From the NCBI RefSeq assembly GCF_037975245.1, contig NC_092562.1, positions 26,401,054 through 26,465,053 of the forward strand: a DNA stretch of 64,000 nucleotides, in the 5' to 3' direction. Made by a program: the position numbers and the translations under genes. Shown piece by piece: positions 42,401 to 45,604 of the stretch. This DNA is from Apostichopus japonicus (Eukaryota > Echinodermata > Holothuroidea > Aspidochirotida > Stichopodidae). Under the pieces are notes generated by a model, which was given only the letters and a program-made list of their open reading frames with translations, ran no database searches and was not told the origin of the DNA. Numbering within the stretch: the stretch's first letter is position 1; each line of letters opens with the position of its first letter.

Positions 42401-42720
42401 TATTCCTACTGACACAGGTATATGCTATAGGATTACAATAGGCTAATGAAGTAATTCAGTTGAGGGCTAAGTTACCATTAGTCTACCTGCCCTGAGTTAG
42501 TACCCGCTAACTTTCCCTTAGGCCTAAGCTATGCTGTTTTTCACATAGGAGCCTAGGCCTACTCTCTATTTCTGAATCTGAAGTAGCACTTACCTTTTCG
42601 TCCACATGTACCAGTTTGAGCTCTAGAATACTGTAGCAATACTAAAATGAAACAGATCAGAGTTCGGAGACCAACAAGTGTCCAGCACAAAATTTTGGTA
42701 GACTGCTGGCCTTGTAATGT
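336..42720 (-). CDS. Gene A: Tie-like ectodomain receptor-type tyrosine-phosphatase-like protein (3' part off the left edge)
   Basis: Seventeen exons join in phase: 42594-~42700, 33354-33686, 30035-30151, 28387-28638, 23837-23971, 22890-23045, 21738-21872, 16869-17024, 15506-15643, 14786-15085, 7553-7867, 7013-7080, 6272-6527, 5153-5246, 4238-4320, 616-1019 and 336-426. The predicted type I membrane protein has a signal peptide (~1-30), Ig-like (~37-147), Cys-rich module (~148-186), Ig (~187-270), five EGF-like modules (~271-510), Ig (~511-610), two FN3 domains (~611-823), a membrane helix (~830-853), a tyrosine-rich juxtamembrane segment (to ~1017) and the start of PTP domain D1. Every extracellular module except the second FN3 is one exon bounded by phase-1 introns, the usual sign of exon shuffling. 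The ectodomain order resembles Tie receptors, while the cytoplasmic start matches the PTP domain of paralogue gene B. The rest of D1 and any D2 lie outside, so catalytic competence cannot be read. Exon joins are inferred from splice signals and phase only. Confidence 0.8.
616..1019 (-). CDS. Gene A exon 16: tyrosine-rich juxtamembrane segment
   Basis: A 404-bp exon, phase 1 to phase 0, encoding about 135 cytoplasmic residues before the PTP domain. It holds many tyrosines in SH2-type contexts: EYIPL, DQYQNL, GYEVP, STYEAV, DYEDA, QYAGVYINV and DYMSR. Family knowledge suggests YxN (Grb2-like) and YxxP (Crk-like) docking motifs; STYEAV fits a loose ITIM. It is about 93 percent identical at protein level to the gene B copy (ten differences counted). 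The downstream donor is GTGAGTAT. Confidence 0.88.
1651..2040 (+). mobile_element. 5'-truncated LINE, C-terminal RT/ORF2 remnant and 3' tail
   Basis: The reading begins ILLIVYKSLKGHGPMYISDL and LLHIYVPSRNL, which matches the C-terminal part of ORF2 in CR1/L2-type non-LTR elements (KSLxGxxPxYxSDLL..YxPSR). A degenerate end, a T-rich 3' UTR and a (TTA)n-like tail follow. It is absent at the matching place in the other duplicate (near 61340), so it arrived after the duplication. It is a dead, 5'-truncated copy. Confidence 0.7.
2984..3711. mobile_element. hAT-like non-autonomous DNA transposon (728 bp)
   Basis: The ends are inverted CAGGGATGTAAGT. The 6-bp target duplication CAATTA lies at 2978-2983 and 3712-3717. 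The homologous site in the other duplicate (about 62257-62262) reads straight through CAATTAGCTGG, a clean empty site. The 6-bp duplication fits 6-bp hAT subgroups rather than the common 8 bp. Inside are a 78-bp tandem repeat (3051 and 3129) and a repeated ATTTCCGTAAAAATACGGAA palindromic unit near the right end. There is no transposase frame. Confidence 0.85.
4238..4320 (-). CDS. Gene A exon 15: membrane-proximal cytoplasmic segment
   Basis: An 83-bp exon, phase 2 to phase 1. It encodes RKRSRKASPSPSDPTSF and then FTNNVAIDKEDQ. The basic RKRSRK follows the membrane helix, as in a positive-inside stop-transfer. The Ser/Pro stretch could be phosphorylated. A near-identical copy is at 62742-62824. 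Confidence 0.82.
4321..5152. other. Gene A intron, duplicated, no further feature
   Basis: Intron between the membrane and membrane-proximal exons. It aligns with the gene B intron at 62825-63610. Nothing else was recognised. Confidence 0.6.
5153..5246 (-). CDS. Gene A exon 14: transmembrane helix
   Basis: A 94-bp exon, phase 1 in and phase 2 out. It encodes DGDKSF and then a single hydrophobic helix (VFIVIPAVFAIALLIILI ...) ending FVLIYR, followed by basic residues on the next exon. This is the expected stop-transfer topology of a type I receptor. The gene B copy is one codon shorter inside the helix. Confidence 0.88.
5247..6271. other. Gene A intron beyond the duplication edge
   Basis: The first ~120 bp still align with gene B and the remainder is unique in the window. 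A G+C-richer block at about 5375-5700 is open on both strands (125 codons minus, 105 codons plus) but matches no family I know. The rest is A+T-rich and featureless. Confidence 0.5.
6272..6527 (-). CDS. Gene A exon 13: FN3 domain 2, second part
   Basis: A 256-bp exon, phase 0 to phase 1, with acceptor GATCAATAG and donor GTTAGTTT. It continues the FN3 fold: GITGYTIYYKVDG (C strand), IIEGLEPGENYTFMVSL (E-F region with a sequon) and a Ser/Pro-rich stalk SSTPKPQE before the membrane. This is the last extracellular exon recognised. Confidence 0.8.
6528..7012. other. Gene A intron with a purine-rich run
   Basis: Contains a strongly purine-rich stretch around 6660-6790 on the plus strand (runs such as GGAAAGGAGGGGAAGG). 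No gene or repeat family was recognised. Confidence 0.5.
7013..7080 (-). CDS. Gene A exon 12: FN3 domain 2, first part
   Basis: A 68-bp exon entered in phase 1 and left in phase 0 (donor GTATGC). It reads EQITPTAVMATVTHLNQ then LNVTWQ, which is the A/B-strand half of an FN3 domain ending at its tryptophan. It joins in frame to the exon at 6272-6527. Confidence 0.75.
7081..7552. other. Gene A intron, nothing recognised
   Basis: A+T-rich intron between the two FN3 blocks. I see no exon, repeat or element in it. Confidence 0.5.
7553..7867 (-). CDS. Gene A exon 11: fibronectin type III domain 1
   Basis: A 105-codon phase 1-1 exon with acceptor TCTTTTCAG and donor GTGAGTT. FN3 hallmarks are SITIKWRAW (B-strand Trp), VVGYIVYYRK (C strand), ETNLEEDTFYAFSVSAV (F strand Tyr) and GPMGPPM near the end. 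Sequons NAT and NVT are present. An LTR retrotransposon sits in the intron 148 nt upstream of its acceptor. Confidence 0.88.
8015..8019. repeat. Target-site duplication TGCTA, left
   Basis: A five-base direct repeat abutting the left LTR; the partner is at 13198-13202. Five bases is normal for Ty3/gypsy integrases. Confidence 0.93.
8020..8288 (-). repeat. 3' LTR (relative to the element)
   Basis: 269 bp, matching 12929-13197 along its whole length with no difference seen. On the minus strand it starts TGTAGTGACATTGACATTG and ends CAATCTTCAACA. A short repeat, GACATTGACATTGACATGAC, lies near its 5' end. The 65-codon frames inside both LTRs are chance readings. Confidence 0.95.
8289..8300 (-). 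promoter_or_regulatory. Polypurine tract (plus-strand primer)
   Basis: GGAAAAGGGAGA on the minus strand directly abuts the 3' LTR, the standard place for plus-strand DNA priming in LTR elements. Confidence 0.87.
8695..12780 (-). CDS. gag-pol: Gag-Pol polyprotein of Ty3/gypsy retrotransposon
   Basis: A single 1361-residue frame with gag and pol fused and no frameshift. Gag runs to ~265 and ends in zinc knuckles (229-263; the second is CHSCKKLGHYARVC). The aspartic protease has DTGA at 345-348. Reverse transcriptase (~495-700) has LDPRRLNKAL, RLPFGL and the active site IADD at 632-635, where most relatives have YxDD or FxDD. RNase H follows with D781, E821/E823 and D848. Integrase has an HHCC finger (H996, H999, C1029, C1032) and D1060, D1114, E1150 spaced D-D35-E. 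The C-terminal tail is rich in Pro, Ser and Arg, and no chromodomain was seen. Translation may start at the first Met or at Met31 (MTDKMIPIMDW), where clear gag similarity begins. A fused frame with a short LTR fits the Mag lineage, by inference. Confidence 0.96.
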   Translation of the reverse strand: MSRRAYLFYQSIRTLEFVLDLYFFSKKILNMTDKMIPIMDWHAPNLAEAFRMFRQRTLLYFKVKHIPKEDQVPTILLSVGEEGLRRYNCWKLSSTEQGDVDTILNKFEEQLEPQENFRVCRLKLSKTMQRPDEKLDDFVNRCRQIAAKCEFTNKELEERLLEQIIASTPVQDYQKELLTTKKDYTLNEALQLGRTYEASQAHMQALNALCHDTATVGIAAMRENTKGACKNCGGQHQFGKQHCPASNVVCHSCKKLGHYARVCLTTKFKQMKDRNQTKQSSYLGDNDRRQVHNLEESPESHQDAHLFSQLSFDVIDADQRKEAIARLQIKLSNRPGIHNLKAKVDTGAQANTLPLRTFRNMFPEQLNEHGVPQSLSDSGTVLSAYNGTEIKQYGTVVIPCRYNDTPWNDTQFYVVQSDGPVILGIQTSVQLGLVSLHCIVNNQSPINDVETLVRLFPQQFDRIGELHNTHHLVVDPNLPSHVDAPRKTPIALKGKIKSELDKMEEQGVIKKITEPTEWVSSITYVTKKDGSLRICLDPRRLNKALIRPHYRQQTVEELNHKFHNMKFFSKLDAKCGYWSVKLDEESQKLTTFQTPFGRYTFCRLPFGLIVSQDIFQLEMDRILEGCEGAVCIADDIVIFGRTSEEHDQNLMNLMNTAAQQGLTLNSSKCAIKQTSVDFFGNRYSREGMKPDPKKVADLRTMQTPRNKLELQHFLGLMTYLSHFIHDFSSKAAVLRDLLRKDAEFIWEPHHQVALEKLKQEISESSLLQYFDTSSPVYVQCDASLQGLGTALLQHDQEEKLQPIAFASKALSSTEQRYSCIERELLAIVFGVERFHTYLYGRSFTVITDHKPLLTIMDKPLTAAPPRLQRMLIRLQGYNFSIRHRPGQDNLLADSLSRLPSICNKQAIDLDLRVDFIQFSSKKQDELKQQTKQDTMLSALVEVIITGWPDSIKEVQPDLRQFWSYRDELTVCDGVILKGFQVVIPKQMQAGILQKLHTSHLGQQKTKLLARECVYWNNINKDIERMVQSCPACQQQQPAQPAEPLLPHEIPTKPWSTVATDLFELKGKQWLIVVDYYSKYPILQQLSDQVSSNTVISALKKIFAEQGIPSKVVSDNGPQYSSYQFMMFAESWGFTHVTTSPRRPQGNGFVERQIRTIKSIMKKASDIQLALLHWRTTPISESLPSPAEILMGRQLRNTLPSKSPNTNVAADHIYNQLQQRQNVQKYYFDQHARRSELPTLSNGQKSRILDPGTRLWKPATVVAGAGGERSYVLQSPEGRLLRRNRQHIRPDLSEAEQVTENSQEIPSKADNTDTDTLTKTGVDVPPSIPNISPQQESSPHQPPAMRPKRNIRRPRRFEDYVT
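12917..12928 (-). promoter_or_regulatory. tRNA primer-binding site
   Basis: TGGTGGCAACGG follows the 5' LTR with no gap. It begins TGG, the complement of a tRNA CCA end, so minus-strand DNA synthesis would start here. I did not identify the tRNA. Confidence 0.8.
12929..13197 (-). repeat. 5' LTR (relative to the element), promoter-bearing
   Basis: Identical by eye to 8020-8288. In this orientation it is the upstream LTR and should carry the element promoter. I cannot place a TATA box or start site with confidence. Confidence 0.95.
13198..13202. repeat. Target-site duplication TGCTA, right
   Basis: The partner of 8015-8019, abutting the right LTR and perfectly conserved, which supports a recent, unrearranged insertion. 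Confidence 0.93.
13203..14785. other. Gene A intron outside the retrotransposon, nothing recognised
   Basis: A+T-rich intron between the retrotransposon and the Ig exon at 14786. The open frame near 13595-13831 is short, without family features or splice support. Confidence 0.5.
14786..15085 (-). CDS. Gene A exon 10: membrane-distal-to-FN3 Ig-like domain
   Basis: A 100-codon phase 1-1 exon with acceptor CATGACAG and donor GTAAGATA. The two Ig cysteines are in WSVTCWVEE and AGETYYCVIQ, with N-glycosylation sequons NVT, NKT and NTT. It lies between the EGF block and the FN3 block, the position of the last Ig domain in Tie receptors. Confidence 0.82.
15086..15505. other. Gene A intron, nothing recognised
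   Basis: A short intron between EGF module 5 and the third Ig domain. No exon or repeat was seen. Confidence 0.5.
15506..15643 (-). CDS. Gene A exon 9: EGF-like module 5
   Basis: A 46-codon phase 1-1 exon with acceptor GATTTCAG and donor GTAATTT. It begins ECQAGFFGDNCTKEC, continues CHCDSNACDRVTGEC and ends with an unusual CVGCCKNQW ... RC tail. The vicinal CC differs from the other modules. It contains one N-glycosylation sequon (NCT). Confidence 0.85.
15985..16165 (+). repeat. LINE-like 3' tail
   Basis: A U-rich stretch is followed by GGGCTCCTCTGGAAAGCAG, CTCAATAAAG and an A-rich ATAATAAAATAAA tail, the style of 3' ends of CR1/L2-type retroposons in marine invertebrates. A G run (16160-16173) follows. 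The family assignment is inferred from style. Confidence 0.45.
16326..16458. repeat. Exact 64-bp tandem duplication
   Basis: Two adjacent copies of a 64-bp unit beginning CAATTTCCACAAATCTTTGC are identical, with a 5-bp third start. The lack of differences implies a recent duplication. Confidence 0.9.
16698..16836. repeat. Imperfect tandem duplication, period 69 bp
   Basis: Two copies of a unit starting ATGGCCT, each with AAAGTAAACATCACAAATAA, differ at several sites. Confidence 0.75.
16869..17024 (-). CDS. Gene A exon 8: EGF-like module 4
   Basis: A 52-codon phase 1-1 exon. It reads PDVCPMGYYGNQCTEKC, then CLCLDGAVCHKLSGRC and CAPGSVLD ... SC. Eight cysteines are arranged as in the preceding modules. 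The final loop is longer than in module 3, matching the alternation of 45- and 52-codon modules in this gene. Confidence 0.86.
   Translation of the reverse strand, partial: FLMFVQWVTMVTNVQRNVCVLMVLFVISFQEDVKIPVVLQVQFWIQMASPV
17330..18340 (+). repeat. Degenerate tandem repeat with embedded DR1 motifs
   Basis: Units of roughly 100-170 bp repeat the phrases TTTTCACAATTTGAC, AAATGACCTTTGACCTCCAC, CTTCTTGTACT, CCAAATATGAG and GAGATATCGTGTTTACAAGG. Three units contain perfect TGACCTTTGACCT (17817-17829, 18091-18103, 18213-18225). A related block lies at 46880-47440. It occupies the intron between EGF modules 3 and 4. Confidence 0.8.
17817..18225 (-). promoter_or_regulatory. Three perfect DR1 nuclear-receptor-type sites
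   Basis: On the minus strand each reads AGGTCAAAGGTCA, the consensus direct repeat with one-base spacing bound by RXR/HNF4-type receptors. Sites are at 17817-17829, 18091-18103 and 18213-18225. The match is seen; binding is inference, since these are parts of a repeat. Confidence 0.5.
18932..19042. repeat. Simple repeats (CCTG)n and (GGAC)n
   Basis: A CCTG run at 18932-18950 and a GGAC/GGAT run at 19008-19042 (GGACGGACGGACGGATGGAC). Confidence 0.85.
20195..20725. mobile_element. Candidate small inverted-repeat element
   Basis: Inverted CAGACCTCCCA occurs at both ends, a hAT-like CAG start. The interior is A+T-rich with repeated TTTTTTAAATAAAG phrases. I find no matching 8-bp target duplication, so the limits and class are uncertain. 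Confidence 0.35.
21738..21872 (-). CDS. Gene A exon 7: EGF-like module 3
   Basis: A 45-codon phase 1-1 exon with acceptor GCTTACAG and donor GTAAGTT. It begins ECEPGKYGAGCLQDC and contains CHCENEGSCNRFTGEC, the typical MEGF/Tie repeat pattern, and ends WSGSNCQ. No frame damage is seen. Confidence 0.87.
21873..22889. repeat. Gene A intron with a possible retroposon tail
   Basis: A stretch near 22385-22570 ends GATGCAAAGGAAATGAATTG with repeated AATTG, the style of a LINE/SINE 3' tail. Nothing else was recognised in this intron. Confidence 0.35.
22890..23045 (-). CDS. Gene A exon 6: EGF-like module 2
   Basis: A 52-codon phase 1-1 exon with donor GTGAGTA. It begins GCGPDNFGYSCEFEC and ends LFCLIDPFGCRC ... 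LSC. From memory of the family, the FCLxDPxGCxC block is the part that most resembles the second EGF of Tie receptors. Cysteine spacing supports a disulphide-knotted extracellular module. Confidence 0.85.
23837..23971 (-). CDS. Gene A exon 5: EGF-like module 1
   Basis: A 45-codon phase 1-1 exon. It reads ACSSGRWGPPGC, then CDNCYNGGVC and CICPPGFMGQNC, a complete laminin/MEGF-type EGF-like module with eight cysteines. The closing CPPGFMG motif is like the first EGF of Tie receptors. The donor is GTTTGT, a weaker variant also used twice in gene B. Confidence 0.85.
23972..28386. other. Gene A intron between Ig 2 and EGF module 1
   Basis: No supported exon. Two repeat-like blocks stand out: 26233-26455, with ends CAGGGGCG and GCCCCTG, and 26935-27290, with G and C runs and CACCCCTGAG. 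Both look like eroded CAG-ended hAT MITEs but lack matching target duplications. The rest is A+T-rich. Confidence 0.4.
28387..28638 (-). CDS. Gene A exon 4: Ig-like domain
   Basis: This 84-codon exon is phase 1 to phase 1 with donor GTAAGAA and acceptor TTTACAG. It contains the Ig F-strand signature DDNGLYECHIS and a central tryptophan (MPPYHWRING). The usual first cysteine is absent: the strand reads VVIDMHWSG, so the domain would lack the canonical disulphide. It directly precedes the EGF block. Confidence 0.78.
28639..30034. other. Gene A intron, nothing recognised
   Basis: A+T-rich intron with a short direct repeat at 29565-29630 (AATAAGGAGAAACATTAAAG twice). No exon was seen. Confidence 0.45.
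30035..30151 (-). CDS. Gene A exon 3 (candidate): small cysteine-rich module
   Basis: A 39-codon candidate exon, phase 1 in and out, with a strong donor (GTAAGTAC) and a weaker acceptor (ACCAACATAG). The product begins GCHIWWYNTDPRRW and has four cysteines spaced C-x21-C-x4-C-x10-C. I do not recognise the module. It is supported by phase compatibility with its neighbours and the good donor; skipping it also keeps the frame, so it could be alternative or spurious. Confidence 0.45.
31361..31832 (+). repeat. Pair of ~85-bp direct repeats 380 bp apart
   Basis: CATCACTTTCCAGTCCAGTG and the following TTACTTACATTACAGT ... AATAAATCACT occur at 31361-31442 and again at 31740-31832, the second copy with a small insertion. 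Confidence 0.75.
31901..31990 (+). repeat. tRNA-derived SINE-like head
   Basis: CCAATTGGCTAAGGCGTCGG resembles a tRNA A box and is followed by ACTCGTGATC. The B box is degenerate and no closed cloverleaf can be drawn, so this is a SINE relic rather than a tRNA gene. Confidence 0.42.
33354..33686 (-). CDS. Gene A exon 2: N-terminal Ig-like domain
   Basis: This 111-codon exon runs phase 1 to phase 1 with acceptor TTTTTTCAG and donor GTGAG. The product starts DKVQMTVMSF and has a paired-cysteine pattern (PHFECYLE ... FGVFNCKAM) with alternating hydrophobic strands, as in a divergent Ig-like fold. It sits where Tie-type receptors have their first Ig domain. The Ig assignment is inferred from cysteine spacing and position. 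Confidence 0.72.
33687..36130. other. Gene A intron 1, left part
   Basis: A G/C-run, MITE-like block lies at about 33878-34110 (begins CAGTAGCGAAACC, ends near CCCCCTGG). The remainder is A+T-rich and unassigned. Confidence 0.4.
36131..36156 (+). repeat. Left terminal inverted repeat
   Basis: 26 bp, a perfect inverted match to 41351-41376. ATA precedes it and TAT follows the partner, so the true edge may be up to three bases further out. Confidence 0.9.
37860..37955 (-). repeat. tRNA-derived SINE-like head
   Basis: On the minus strand GGAGTGTTTGCGCAGCGG then TTAACGC resembles an A box, and GGTCCCGAGTTTGTGTC a worn B box. GGAGTG and CACTCC could pair as an acceptor stem. The degenerate T arm argues for a SINE rather than a working tRNA gene. 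It is nested in the 5.2-kb element. Confidence 0.5.
39393..39763. mobile_element. hAT MITE (371 bp) nested in the 5.2-kb element
   Basis: The ends are CAGGGTTAGCCC and, inverted, CAGGGTTGTCC. The perfect 8-bp target duplication CTGTAGAC is at 39385-39392 and 39764-39771. It is non-coding. The nesting shows it inserted after the larger element. Confidence 0.92.
41351..41376 (-). repeat. Right terminal inverted repeat
   Basis: 26 bp, a perfect inverted match to 36131-36156. Confidence 0.9.
41377..42593. other. Gene A intron 1, right part
   Basis: A+T-rich, with a short tandem repeat CATATTAAAG at 42249-42277. No exon was seen. Confidence 0.5.
42594..42700 (-). CDS. Gene A exon 1: signal peptide
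   Basis: The frame reads a charged start, a long hydrophobic run (TLVGLRTLICFILVLLQY) and SRAQTGTCGRK, which looks like a cleavable signal peptide. The donor is GTAAGTG with the exon ending at 42594 in phase 1. No in-frame ATG precedes the hydrophobic run; a TAA lies just upstream. The start codon is therefore probably on an upstream exon spliced in near 42700, or this is not the true first exon. The upper boundary is approximate. Confidence 0.6.
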
Positions 42721-43345
42721 AAAATGGCCTTATCTTTGTTTACACTTACACTAGTTACAGGTACATGTAAGGCTTAGCCTTGAATAGCTACTGGAATTTC
42801 AGAACATGGTAGCCAGCTACACGTCATAAGTTAGCCTAGGCCCTAGGTCTAGGCTACTGCACACAACTTCAATGTTCCAGTATAATCTCTTTACTAATTA
42901 TCCTTCAGTAATTCAGTTCTTTCAAATTGTGTTTGACTGTTCACTGCTACCACTTCGTTTGTAACTGTTTATCTATGACAAGAATATGCCCATTACGGAA
43001 GTAGTTTAGGTAAACGTAATGTACCACATCACATTGTATATTACTCAACGCAGTTAGTGCAATAAACAACTGGGTGCTACAATTTGCTAATTGCATCAAA
43101 GGTCGCAGTCGCTATAACGAAGAAGTGGCTTCAAGCAGATGTTATACGAGTTATAACAGCCAAGAGCCACATAACACTCCATGTCGTATTCCGTGCGTCG
43201 ACTCTCGTTAGAATTAAATACGAATTTAGTACATTTCTACTATACTTATATATGTAGTAAAAATCATGACGAGAAAATAACAGGCCTGCTGCCAGAAATT
43301 AAATGTTGTAGTGACAATTTGTCATCCCTGCATGTAATGGTACTG
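42721..43345. other. Upstream region of gene A exon 1
   Basis: Should contain the true 5' exon or promoter of gene A, since exon 1 lacks an ATG. I could not pick a TATA box, initiator or upstream coding exon with confidence. Confidence 0.4.
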
Positions 43346-44463
43346 ACCGGGTAGCGATCTCCTTTTCCCAAACAGGCTTGCTGTTATGTGAAAAAAAAGT
43401 CGTTAACGATTGGTCGGAAAAGAGACGTCATCCCCATGGAAACCATTGAAAATTTTGGTTTACCACTTCGAGGTAACCAAAATCCATTCGTTGCAACGAA
43501 GATATTCCATTCCAAAATGTACGGTGTTTATTCAATATTCCCCTCTATATATGATTTAGATGGAGATACATATGATTCAACAGAATTGTTGTGTAAATTG
43601 GTTATCCGCATACCATTTTCCAAATTTTAGACAGGAAACTTCAGACTAAGTAGAGTCCTAATCTTGTCGCGCAATCCACTCACGTATTGTATCCACTCGA
43701 ACTATTGCTGCTGCCTGTTTTCATTCAAGACTCGTGAACTCAAGTTGATTATAGGGTACCCATTCCATGAAACCAATTCCGATTTCAATAGAAGGGCTCA
43801 CGAATCTTGGATAACGTAAACACAAACACAACGGAATGTAGCGTAATTATTATAAGAAAGCTTAACATGCTTTCCAAGCATTAAAAGTAAGATGAGCAGT
43901 GGCGTAGGAAGGTACTTTTGAGTGGGGGGGCTGAAGACTGATGGTCGGCCTGGGGGAGGGGTCTAAGGGGCGGGGTGTCCCCCTCCCCTTTGGAATTTTT
44001 TTGCATTTCCAGGTGGCCTCAGATGCAATTTGGTGCAATATAGCACACTTCAACACCCACTCCATTTTGTAAAGAATTTTGCATTTTCACCTGGCCTTAG
44101 ATGCAATTTGGTGCTTCAAATGAGATTTTTTTCTCATTTGGAAATGAAAAAGGGGTTTTCTGACTTGCGGAGCGGGGGGGGGGGGCGGAACGATACTTCC
44201 GCCCCCATATTTTTCACTGGGGGGCTGGCTCCCCCCAGCCCTCCCGGTTCCTACGCCCTTGAAGATGAGGCCGTTTGGAAGATAACCCGGGAACTAGAAT
44301 TAACTAAGTGTCGCAGGTCAATCAGCAACAAATGTTATTCTGTTCAGCATAAGCAACATGCATGTTTCAGTGACGTCAATAAACTCATTCATGCTTTGAC
44401 AATTTAAGACCCGTGACCCTTCTGATTCAGTGTATGTCTTCCAACTACCAAGCGTGTGAATTA
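43346..44463. mobile_element. TIR-type repeat, copy 1 (right end lost, interrupted)
   Basis: Shares GGGTAGCG ... CCCAAACAGG, CGTT ... GATTGGTCGGAAAAG, TTGCAACGAAGATAT, GATTTCAATAGAA and GGCTCACGAATC with copy 2 at 44841-45604. It is broken by a hAT MITE at 43897-44261, and similarity ends near 44463 without the right terminus. Confidence 0.7.
43897..44261. mobile_element. hAT MITE (365 bp) inside TIR repeat copy 1
   Basis: Inverted ends CAGTGGCGTAGGAA and CAAGGGCGTAGGAA are flanked by the perfect 8-bp duplication AAGATGAG (43889-43896 and 44262-44269). The interior is rich in G and C runs, without coding capacity. Confidence 0.92.
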
Positions 44464-44578
44464 TCTCTTCTTGTTACGTTGGTAGCAACTCAGTTGACAC
44501 ACTTAAATGAAGAATTAATTATTTCAATTAAATGGCATTATTTAGTGTTGACCAACCAACTGGTTAGTGATATTTTAC

Positions 44579-44615
<37 letters not shown>
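44579..44615 (+). repeat. (AAT)n microsatellite
   Basis: About twelve AAT units followed by degenerate AAC/AAT. It yields only a poly-Asn chance frame. Confidence 0.95.
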
Positions 44616-44618
<3 letters not shown>

Positions 44619-44840
44619 CAATCATAAAAAAAAAATAATCAGCAGCTATATTTACAACACTTAAGCAACTACAAATGTGAAAGAAGCCCGCAAGCTTGGG
44701 CTCATGGATTACAACTTACACGTCGGGTGGCTTCCGATTCAACATTTTAAACACAAATTTTGAATCATTTTCAATTTAGAAGGTCATTTTAGATGGAGAA
44801 ACCGTATATTGCTCTTGGACTAAAAAGAAACCTTACTATG

Positions 44841-45604
44841 ACCCGGCCGGGTAGCGAATCTTTTTTTCCCCAAACAGGTTTGCAAGTGTGCGTAAATAGT
44901 CGTTCATGATTGGTCGGAAAAGTTACGTCATCACCATTGAAACCTTCACTTCGAGGTTCTGCATCCATTTGTTGCAACGAAGATATACACGTTCAAAATT
45001 ACCCGTAGCTTTTCGAACATATATTTAGATATGTTTGGAATTGGTTTAGACATATTTAGCACACTAGTATTGTATGATCTACTTTGATCGAAGTTTTCTG
45101 TGAAGGCATTAATCGATAACATCGCATAGTGAAAGTTTCGTACAGGGTACATCACACATGCGCTGTAGGCCTATTTGTATTATAACTCTGTACACAGTGC
45201 AGTGACGGAAATATATCAAACTATACACTATACTGTTTGCGTATATTCACTCAAGACTCGTGAAGTTGCTTTTATTGTAGGCCTACCCATTCCACGAAAC
45301 GAATTCTGATTTCAATAGAACGGCTCACGAATCGTGGATAACGTTAACACGAACCAAATAGAATGTAGCGTATGTATCATAAGTGAGGTCAACATGTAAT
45401 CCAAGCATTAAAAGTAAAGTTAGGGCGTTTGAAGGGAAACCCCGTAACTAGACGCAATCAAGTGTCAGTGTGTAACTCATATCAGTATATGTCTTCGAAC
45501 TTCCAAGCGATGATTATTATTTATGCTGACGTCACGAGCAATCTGATTGGCTGAAAACTCCGTAATTGCAGACCTGTTTGGGAAAAAAATTCGCGGCCGG
45601 GTAG
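44841..45604. mobile_element. TIR-type repeat, copy 2 (both ends)
   Basis: The left end reads ACCCGGCCGGGTAGCGAAT then a T run, CCCC and AAACAGG. The right end, inverted, reads CTACCCGGCCGCGAAT then a T run, CCC and AAACAGG. The element is therefore about 0.76 kb with ~40-bp imperfect inverted ends. No target duplication or transposase was found; the class is unknown. Confidence 0.68.
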
